A stretch of 12,648 nucleotides of DNA from SIG603 sp964370115 (GTDB taxonomy: Bacteria > Bacillota > Clostridia > Oscillospirales > Acutalibacteraceae): contig CAYJIA010000054.1 in assembly GCA_964370115.1 (NCBI GenBank), forward strand, positions 1-12,648. Reading direction: 5' to 3'. Shown here piece after piece: positions 8,404-12,648 of this stretch (within the stretch, counting starts at the first letter, position 1; each line of letters begins with the position of its first letter). The position numbers and the translations under genes are program-made. Below the pieces are notes generated by a model, which searched no databases, was not told the DNA's origin, and was given only the letters and a program-made list of their open reading frames with translations.

Positions 8404-9492
8404 TTAACTACTAAAATACTCTGAAAATATACCGCAAAGTTTATTCATATCGTCGCTGTAAATTTCACCTATATTACCTATTCTAAAAGTGTCTGCATTT
8501 GTCACTTTTCCAGGATATATCGCATATCCTCTTTCTTTTATAAACTCATACATCTCTGAGAAATTAAATTTCTTATTATCAGGATAAAAGAAAGTCGTAA
8601 TAATTGGACTTTGGTGAACTCTATCGACATAAGTTTTGATTCCTAAGCCTTCGAGTCCGTCTATAAGGATTTTATTATTCTCACGGTATCTTCTTTCACG
8701 TGCTGTGACACCGCCCTCAATTTCAAGTTCTTTAAGAGCCTTAGAAAAAGCTAGCACTACATGTGTAGGAGAGGTAAATCTCCACTTCCCGTCTTTTTCC
8801 ATCTCCACCCATTGGTCGTATAAATCGAGTGATAGGCTTGTAGATTTGCCTTTGCATTTTTCTAGCGCCTCTCTTTTACATACTATAAAAGAAAACCCTG
8901 GCACACCTTGTATGCATTTGTTTGCAGAGCTTATGATAAAGTCTATGTCTAGCCTTTTTACATCTATATCTATACCGCCAAAACTCGACATTGCATCTAC
9001 TATAAATGTACATCCTGCATTTTTTGCCACCTTTGCAATTGTATTGATATCATTTAATATACCTGATGTTGTCTCGCAGTGCACCATTATTACATGAGTA
9101 ATTGAATTATCGTTTTCTAAGATTTTTGCGATCTCATCTGCATTTGGTTTTTCATTGTAATGGCAGGTGTAAACTTCATATTTTCTTTTTGCCTGTTTTG
9201 CAGTTTGTACCATTCTCTCACCGTAGGCACCGTTTGAGATTATCAAAATTTTGTCCTCTTCTCCCACAGCACTTATGATAACAGATTCAACCCCAAAACT
9301 GCCGCTACCTTGCATTAAAACGCTTGTATATTCATTTTCATCCACATGTGCAATCTTTAAAAGATTTGCTCTTATTTCTTGAGTAATTTCTTTATAGTCA
9401 TTATCCCATGTGCAGTGGTCCACCATCATTTCGTTTTTTACACCTTCACTTGTAGTAAGCGGTCCTGGTGTAAGTAATTTATAATTTATCAT
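8404..9492 (-). CDS. phnW: 2-aminoethylphosphonate:pyruvate transaminase
   Basis: Transfers the amino group of AEP to pyruvate, giving phosphonoacetaldehyde and alanine. This is a 362-residue class-V PLP aminotransferase. It has the N-terminal LLTPGPLTTS (6-15), the GSGSFGVES cofactor-phosphate loop (62-70), VDAMSSFGG (165-173) with D166 binding the pyridine nitrogen, PLP lysine K192 in SSANKCIQG, and the C-terminal substrate arginine R337 in RIGNIG. Positions agree closely with well-studied PhnW proteins. It starts at ATG with an AAAGG-type site about 8 nt upstream. It is the first confident gene of the operon, directly upstream of phnX. A small candidate leader ORF overlaps its start by 4 bp. 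Confidence 0.95.
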   Translation of the reverse strand: MINYKLLTPGPLTTSEGVKNEMMVDHCTWDNDYKEITQEIRANLLKIAHVDENEYTSVLMQGSGSFGVESVIISAVGEEDKILIISNGAYGERMVQTAKQAKRKYEVYTCHYNEKPNADEIAKILENDNSITHVIMVHCETTSGILNDINTIAKVAKNAGCTFIVDAMSSFGGIDIDVKRLDIDFIISSANKCIQGVPGFSFIVCKREALEKCKGKSTSLSLDLYDQWVEMEKDGKWRFTSPTHVVLAFSKALKELEIEGGVTARERRYRENNKILIDGLEGLGIKTYVDRVHQSPIITTFFYPDNKKFNFSEMYEFIKERGYAIYPGKVTNADTFRIGNIGEIYSDDMNKLCGIFSEYFSS

Positions 9493-9662
9493 GCCAATCG
9501 CCTTTCCTTTTCGCTTGTTTTGTGATGTCTAGAGTTTAGCTTGACAGTATTAAAAAATTGCACTACATACGGTAAAACTTTAGTTAAAGTATCTATTCGC
9601 ACTATACTTATCCATGTAGAATTTCTACATACATTTGATATGACAACCATATTTTTCCCCAA
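9489..9662 (-). CDS. Candidate 57-codon leader ORF overlapping the phnW start
   Basis: The frame runs from TTG 9662 (or ATG 9650, giving 53 codons) to a TGA that overlaps the phnW ATG as ATGA. The product would begin MGKNMVVISNVCRNSTW and end KTSEKERRLA. It matches no family I know and has no clear signal or motif. AAGAGGTGAT at 9673-9664 is a very good match to a ribosome binding site placed for the TTG, and GGGG precedes the ATG by 6 nt. Against it, the frame contains a whole promoter region (palindrome, Pho-like box, -10) that closely matches the one at pbfA, so the openness may be accidental. It could be expressed only from the distal promoter near 9795-9834. Confidence 0.33.
   Translation of the reverse strand: MGKNMVVISNVCRNSTWISIVRIDTLTKVLPYVVQFFNTVKLNSRHHKTSEKERRLA
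9549..9588 (-). promoter_or_regulatory. Proximal phnW-operon promoter with Pho-like box
   Basis: On the minus strand, TTTAAC (9588-9583) and TTTTAC (9577-9572) form direct repeats 11 bp apart. A TTTAAT -10 (9554-9549) follows exactly 17 bp after the second repeat. The predicted start is near 9542, about 50 nt before phnW. TTWAC repeats spaced 5 bp apart are the known form of PhoP boxes in Bacillus, where they lie in the -35 region of phosphate-starvation promoters. The pbfA promoter has the same layout. Confidence 0.55.
9614..9630. promoter_or_regulatory. Palindromic operator ATGTAGAATTTCTACAT upstream of phnW
   Basis: A 17-bp palindrome with 8-bp arms and one central base, TGTAG-N5-CTACA at its core. 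Its centre (9622) is 45 bp upstream of the -35-like repeat, exactly as at pbfA. The TGTA-N7-TACA shape resembles sites of HexR-type RpiR regulators as I recall them, so the RpiR protein encoded at 11374-12240 is the natural candidate to bind here. Its position upstream of the promoter suggests activation. Confidence 0.6.
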
Positions 9663-9794
9663 AATCACCTCTTAGCTCTGCCCTTTTCAAGGTAATTTTT
9701 CTACAAAACTATTGACTAGCATGTTTTTAAATGTAACATTCAAATTTTTAATATTGATTAAATAGAATTAATATTTAGGTAAAGCAATTGCTAA

Positions 9795-9834
9795 ATTTGA
9801 ATAAAAAAAGACATCTTGTAAAATTTTAGTTAAA
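9795..9834 (-). promoter_or_regulatory. Distal promoter with Pho-like box upstream of phnW
   Basis: On the minus strand, TTTAAC (9834-9829) and TTTTAC (9823-9818) repeat with 11-bp spacing. TCAAAT (9800-9795), a weak -10, lies 17 bp further on. It would give a leader of about 300 nt in front of phnW that includes the candidate leader ORF. The box abuts the inverted repeat at 9831-9855. It is weaker than the proximal promoter because the -10 is poor. Confidence 0.4.
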
Positions 9835-9855
9835 TCTACATTTTATGTAGATTTA
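9831..9855. promoter_or_regulatory. 25-bp perfect inverted repeat, reversed-orientation operator
   Basis: Arms of 11 bp (TAAATCTACAT and ATGTAGATTTA) flank a TTT centre. The same half-sites as in the other operators are used, but in reversed order (CTACA-N5-TGTAG). Its centre is 20 bp upstream of the -35-like repeat, the same as at the palindrome before rpiR (12411-12429). The stem is too AT-rich for a terminator and has no U-tract in the right place, so I read it as a protein binding site. Confidence 0.5.
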
Positions 9856-9865
9856 GTACCAGCTT

Positions 9866-9913
9866 TGAAATAAAAAAGTAAAAGGATAGACAACAAGCCT
9901 ATCCCTCTACTTT
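9866..9913 (-). terminator. Rho-independent terminator of pbfA
   Basis: The 15-bp arms at 9899-9913 and 9875-9889 pair along their whole length on the minus-strand RNA, with two G-U pairs, around a 9-nt loop. A run of U (TTTTTTATTT) follows. Read on the plus strand the same positions are A-C mismatches, which shows that it serves minus-strand transcription. It lies 16 bp past the pbfA stop and separates pbfA from the phnW operon. Confidence 0.8.
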
Positions 9914-9929
9914 ATTTTAGAATTTTCGT

Positions 9930-11237
9930 TTACTCTATATTTTTAAAGGCATACTTTAATATGTCAATCGACTTGTGAAGTTCCTCGTCGCTGATAATAA
10001 GAGGTGGTGACAGTGTCAAAACATTCTCGCCCGACACTTTAAAGCTCAGGCCTTTTTCTAAGGCTTTATACAGTATTATTTCAGCCTCTTGACTTGCCTT
10101 TTCTCCATTTTCATACCTTAACTCCACGCCCACAAGTGCTCCAATTTGTCGCACTTCATAAATAAGCTTACTGTCAAACTTCAATATATTTTCTTTTAAG
10201 ATTTTTCCTATTTCATTTGCCCTATTAAGTAAATTTTCTTCTTTGATAGTTTTTATTAACTGGAGTGCCACGGCACTTCCCATTGGATTTTTTTCAAAAG
10301 TAAAGTGACCCATAGACGTTTTATCACATATGTCAAATTTTTTATCTGCAATAACCGCAGAAAATGGAATTAAACCTCCTCCAAGACCTTTACCAAGCGT
10401 AAGAATATCTGGTGTCACTCCAAACTGCTCAAATGAAAACATAGTTCCACACCTGCCAAACGCCGTTGGAATTTCATCAAAAATCAACACTGTATCATTT
10501 TCATCACAAATCTGTCTTATTCTTTGTAGGTATTCTTTTTTAGGTATGTTTACATCGGTACAACGCACGGGCTCAATCAAAACCGCACTTACATCGCCTT
10601 TTTTACATTCATTCTCTATAAAATCAAGCGTATTTCTATTTTCATCTTCATCGCTTGTAAACTGTGGAAAGTTAACACAGTAATCAAGAAGTGGATGCAT
10701 TTCATTTTTAAAGTGCTCGGTTCCACCTGCACATATGGTCAAAAAACTTGCACCATGAAAAGAATTTTGTGCCGACAGTATTCTGTGCTTTTTTGTATAA
10801 ATTCTGGCAAGCTTTAATGCCGTTTCATTTGAGATTGCACCGCTTGTTGTAAAAAGCACCTTATAATTATCATGTGGCATTAATCCCACCAGTTTTTTTG
10901 CACAATCAGTCGCAATGTCATTTGAATATCTCCTTGGCGAAAAAGAAAGCTCCTCCAACTGATTTTTAAGCGCCATGGTAAGACTTTCATGGCTATATCC
11001 AAGCTGATGAACGCTGTTGCCGTGAAAATCTATTATCTTTCTGTCATCTCCATCTATTATGTAAATTCCCTCACAAGCCTTCACTGTATTTAAACACGGT
11101 GTAGAAAGCGCTTGTCTTATAAAATATTTTTCATCGTTTTCAAGCGCTTTTTTTGTATTTTCCGATAAGTTACCTCTTTGCCAAATTTCTCTTAATGCAC
11201 TGTTATTTGTGTCGCCCTCTGATGTTTTAAAACTCAT
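9930..11237 (-). CDS. pbfA: Probable (R)-1-hydroxy-2-aminoethylphosphonate ammonia-lyase (class-III aminotransferase fold)
   Basis: This is a 435-residue PLP enzyme of aminotransferase class III. It shows GNSVHQLGYSH (73-83), TTSGAISNETALK (130-142) for cofactor phosphate binding, SFHGAS (159-164), LIFDEIPTAFGR (251-262) with D254, and PLP lysine K283 in LGKGLGGG. The N-terminus (EGDTNNSALREIW, then FIRQALSTPCLN and GIYIIDGDDRKIIDFHGN) is typical of the subgroup found beside phnW/phnX, characterised as PbfA. PbfA eliminates ammonia from (R)-1-hydroxy-AEP to give phosphonoacetaldehyde, the PhnX substrate. It has its own promoter and terminator, with AGAGG about 6 nt before ATG. It is slightly shorter than I remember for the family because it lacks a loop after about residue 190. 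An ordinary AEP or beta-alanine transaminase is the main alternative. Confidence 0.75.
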   Translation of the reverse strand: MSFKTSEGDTNNSALREIWQRGNLSENTKKALENDEKYFIRQALSTPCLNTVKACEGIYIIDGDDRKIIDFHGNSVHQLGYSHESLTMALKNQLEELSFSPRRYSNDIATDCAKKLVGLMPHDNYKVLFTTSGAISNETALKLARIYTKKHRILSAQNSFHGASFLTICAGGTEHFKNEMHPLLDYCVNFPQFTSDEDENRNTLDFIENECKKGDVSAVLIEPVRCTDVNIPKKEYLQRIRQICDENDTVLIFDEIPTAFGRCGTMFSFEQFGVTPDILTLGKGLGGGLIPFSAVIADKKFDICDKTSMGHFTFEKNPMGSAVALQLIKTIKEENLLNRANEIGKILKENILKFDSKLIYEVRQIGALVGVELRYENGEKASQEAEIILYKALEKGLSFKVSGENVLTLSPPLIISDEELHKSIDILKYAFKNIE

Positions 11238-11288
11238 ATTAAACCTCTAATTTATTCTGTATTTTATCATGAATTTTAAACCCTTATT

Positions 11289-11328
11289 ATTAAATAAAAA
11301 AACAAGTCACAGTAAAACTTCAGTAAAA
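11289..11328 (-). promoter_or_regulatory. pbfA promoter with Pho-like box
   Basis: On the minus strand, TTTTACTG occurs twice 11 bp apart (TTTTAC at 11328-11323 and 11317-11312). A TTTAAT -10 (11294-11289) lies exactly 17 bp after the second copy, as at the proximal phnW promoter. The predicted start is near 11282, leaving a leader of about 45 nt. This is the most regular of the four boxes and overlaps the rpiR terminator hairpin. Confidence 0.55.
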
Positions 11329-11350
11329 GTTTTCTCATGAGCTTGTTTTT
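11298..11350 (-). terminator. Probable rpiR terminator, overlapping the pbfA promoter
   Basis: Outer arms AAAAACAAG (11298-11306) and CTTGTTTTT (11342-11350) enclose an inner stem AAAACTT (11314-11320) with AAGTTTT (11327-11333). On the minus strand the outer arm runs into TTTTTTTATTT. It begins about 24 bp past the rpiR stop codon. The internal loops are large, so it may be leaky. Confidence 0.5.
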
Positions 11351-11353
11351 CTT

Positions 11354-11370
11354 ATGTAGAAAATCTACAT
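11354..11370. promoter_or_regulatory. Palindromic operator ATGTAGAAAATCTACAT upstream of pbfA
   Basis: A 17-bp palindrome with 7-bp arms and the same TGTAG-N5-CTACA core as at phnW. Its centre (11362) is 45 bp upstream of the -35-like repeat, identical to the phnW arrangement. It begins 4 bp past the rpiR stop codon. Confidence 0.6.
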
Positions 11371-11373
11371 TAT

Positions 11374-12240
11374 TTAATTTTCATAGGCAAAAGATTTAAT
11401 TTCTTGTGAATTTCCCTCTATTCTTTTAGAATATTTTTCATAGTCGGTAATAAGTATTCCCGTGTAAATCATGTCTATAACAGCAATTTGTGTGCACCTT
11501 GAAAAAATTGCATTACCGTATAAATACTGCTCACTTCCTGTAGCCAAAATTATGTCCGCATATTTATTTATCATGGCATTTTCAACATTTGATATGCATA
11601 TGGTTTTTGCACCTGCCTTTTTTGCTGAAAACAGTGCATCTACTGTAATTTTTGACACACCGGTATAAGATATTCCGATAGCGACATCGTCTTTGTTTAA
11701 GTTTCTGGCATCAATTTTTTGCAAATAAGGATCACTGTTATAAATAACGGTAAATCCCATATATGTAAGTTTAGTTTTCAAATCATCTGCAACGCAAGAT
11801 GAATTTTCTACGGCAAACAAGACTATATTTCTTGCATTTATTATGCTGTCTATAGCTTTTAATAGCTCGTACGATGACAGGTTTTTAAGCAAATCTTCAA
11901 GATGTTTTATATGTGTTGTGATTACTTTAGCAGGCGTGTCCACAAGTTTGTCGTTTTCATTTACCGAAAAAGACAAAACGTTCGCACGCTCCACCTTGCC
12001 CTCATTTTTTAATCGCTCCGCCATTAAAAGTTTCTTTACTTCCTTAAAGCCCTTATAGCCTAAAGCATTTGCAAACCTGATTATCGTAGGCTGGCTGACA
12101 TCCGCCTTTTTCGCTAAATCTTCTATAGACGAATTAACTATGTCAAAATCATTTGATAATAGCACATCTGCCACTCTTTTCTCTGATTTTCTAAGCGATT
12201 TATATTCTTTTCTTACTTTAAAACTAAATGTATCTCCCAT
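11374..12240 (-). CDS. RpiR/MurR-family transcriptional regulator
   Basis: This 288-residue regulator has an N-terminal RpiR-type helix-turn-helix domain (about 1-75; core IEDLAKKADVSQPTIIRFANALGYKG, 39-64) and a C-terminal sugar-isomerase (SIS) domain (about 135-245; FAVENSSCVADDL and ISYTGVSKITVDALFSAKKAGAKTICIS). SIS domains usually sense phosphorylated sugars. The usual SxSG loop reads SYTG here (191-194). In this setting the ligand could be a phosphonate intermediate or a sugar released by the operon. I chose ATG 12240 because GGGGAG lies just before it; the in-frame ATG at 12252 has no binding site. It is probably a local regulator of pbfA and the phnW operon, and perhaps of itself through the palindrome in its own leader. 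Confidence 0.87.
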   Translation of the reverse strand: MGDTFSFKVRKEYKSLRKSEKRVADVLLSNDFDIVNSSIEDLAKKADVSQPTIIRFANALGYKGFKEVKKLLMAERLKNEGKVERANVLSFSVNENDKLVDTPAKVITTHIKHLEDLLKNLSSYELLKAIDSIINARNIVLFAVENSSCVADDLKTKLTYMGFTVIYNSDPYLQKIDARNLNKDDVAIGISYTGVSKITVDALFSAKKAGAKTICISNVENAMINKYADIILATGSEQYLYGNAIFSRCTQIAVIDMIYTGILITDYEKYSKRIEGNSQEIKSFAYEN

Positions 12241-12268
12241 ATTTCTCCCCATGCAATAAGTATTAATC

Positions 12269-12285
12269 TTGTAGTTTTTCTACAT
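12269..12285. promoter_or_regulatory. Operator TGTAG-N5-CTACA in the rpiR leader
   Basis: TTGTAGTTTTTCTACAT has perfect TGTAG/CTACA arms (12270-12284) and lies 29 bp before the rpiR start. A TATTAT that could act as a -10 touches its upstream edge (12291-12286, minus strand). Binding here would block transcription, so this is a likely autorepression site, unlike the upstream positions at phnW and pbfA. Confidence 0.5.
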
Positions 12286-12366
12286 AATAGTCATTTTAAA
12301 AACTTACTTTAATTTGTAATTACACCTAAAACAAACTAAAAAATTTTTAATATTTACATTTTAATA

Positions 12367-12411
12367 ATTATATCAGATTAAAGTGTCAAAGTCTGTAAAG
12401 CTTAGGTTAAA
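12367..12411 (-). promoter_or_regulatory. rpiR promoter region with Pho-like repeats and a TATAAT
   Basis: On the minus strand, TTTAAC (12411-12406) and CTTTAC (12400-12395) are 11 bp apart, and a third repeat TTTGAC (12390-12385) follows 10 bp later. A consensus TATAAT lies at 12372-12367. The spacing from the last repeat to TATAAT is 12 bp, too short for an ordinary -35, which fits an activator-dependent promoter. The predicted leader is about 120 nt and holds the operator at 12269-12285. Confidence 0.45.
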
Positions 12412-12429
12412 TCTACATTATATGTAGAT
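12411..12429. promoter_or_regulatory. Reversed-orientation palindrome upstream of rpiR
   Basis: ATCTACAT-TAT-ATGTAGAT, 8-bp arms around 3 bp. The half-site order is CTACA-N5-TGTAG. It abuts the Pho-like box with its centre 20 bp upstream of the second repeat, the same geometry as 9831-9855. Confidence 0.5.
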
Positions 12430-12432
12430 AAT

Positions 12433-12648
12433 TTGATTTTACGGCACACAAGTAGGCTTTCGCCACGGGATAGTTTTGCTTGCGCTGTAGTTTTCTCGCG
12501 CGGCACAAAATTTGTCACTATATAAATCTTCCTCGTGAATTAGCCTGTCGGGCTTCCCGACCGAGTTCGAACCCTCTAAAACACAGATTACATCCAAAAA
12601 AACACGCCTGAAATTTTCGCTTTTTAAAAACAAGAAAAGTGCTGAAAA
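12433..12648. repeat. GC-richer gene-free stretch, probably a dispersed intergenic repeat
   Basis: I see no credible gene here. The stretch is visibly richer in GC than the rest of the window (CGCCACGGG, CTCGCGCGGCAC) and contains a tight hairpin GTCGGG-CTT-CCCGAC (about 12547-12561). Its 12562-12598 part recurs, diverged and inverted, at 242-280. A 64-codon open frame on the minus strand has no ribosome binding site and an unconvincing sequence. The stretch may continue past the window edge. Confidence 0.4.

Noticed and set aside
8636..9097. 153-codon plus-strand open frame opposite phnW
   Set aside because: It is the antisense shadow of phnW, with low-complexity Ser/Ile-rich translation and no ribosome binding site. 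The same holds for the other plus-strand frames.
9831..9855. Inverted repeat read as a terminator of the pbfA transcript
   Set aside because: A much better terminator with a U-tract lies just upstream at 9866-9913. This repeat is very AT-rich and matches other palindromes placed at promoters.
12562..12575. tRNA T-arm-like GTTCGAACCC
   Set aside because: No acceptor stem, anticodon arm or D arm can be fitted around it on either strand.
12439..12633. 64-codon open frame on the minus strand at the right edge
   Set aside because: It has no ribosome binding site, an odd composition, and lies within a GC-richer, probably repetitive stretch. I treat it as a chance open frame.
1..12648. CRISPR array, insertion sequence or prophage genes
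   Set aside because: There are no regularly spaced direct repeats, no transposase or phage genes, and no target-site duplications that I could see.

Overview
This looks like chromosomal DNA of a low-GC Bacillota, probably a clostridial anaerobe. It is AT-rich, has strong GGAGG-type ribosome binding sites and TTG starts, carries a lipoprotein-anchored binding protein, and has hairpin-plus-U terminators. I cannot name the species. Every recognisable gene lies on the minus strand, so transcription runs from high to low coordinates.

Right to left: (1) 12430-12648 is a locally GC-richer stretch without a credible gene, probably a dispersed repeat. (2) An RpiR-family regulator (11374-12240) has its own promoter region. 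(3) A monocistronic class-III PLP enzyme (9930-11237) best matches PbfA, the (R)-1-hydroxy-2-aminoethylphosphonate ammonia-lyase, and is followed by a clear terminator. (4) A long operon runs from 9492 to 311: phnW (2-aminoethylphosphonate transaminase), phnX (phosphonoacetaldehyde hydrolase), a CUT1-type sugar ABC importer (lipoprotein, two permeases, ATPase), a raffinose-synthase/Sip1-like GH36 protein and a small alkaline-phosphatase-superfamily hydrolase. It ends in a strong hairpin at 187-228. (5) The far left edge holds a possible gene remnant.

PhnW, PhnX and PbfA make a complete route from 2-aminoethylphosphonate (AEP) and its 1-hydroxy derivative to acetaldehyde, phosphate and ammonia. 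What is unusual is that the same operon carries a carbohydrate-type importer, an intracellular GH36 enzyme and a phosphodiesterase-like enzyme. The simplest inference is a pathway for importing and dismantling a sugar-linked AEP, such as a fragment of a phosphonoglycan or phosphonoglycolipid, and using it as a phosphorus, carbon and nitrogen source.

The importer ATPase has an in-frame TAA at codon 10, upstream of Walker A. The gene is therefore broken as written, unless this is a sequence error or a shared MsmX-type ATPase substitutes.

The control regions hold two repeated signals. One is a Pho-box-like pair of TTTWAC repeats 11 bp apart, found four times. The other is a TGTAG/CTACA palindrome, found five times in two orientations. 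In the phnW and pbfA promoters the palindrome centre is exactly 45 bp upstream of the -35-like repeat, and the -10 (TTTAAT) is 17 bp downstream of it. This suggests joint control by phosphate starvation and the local RpiR regulator. A possible 57-codon leader ORF overlaps the phnW start.
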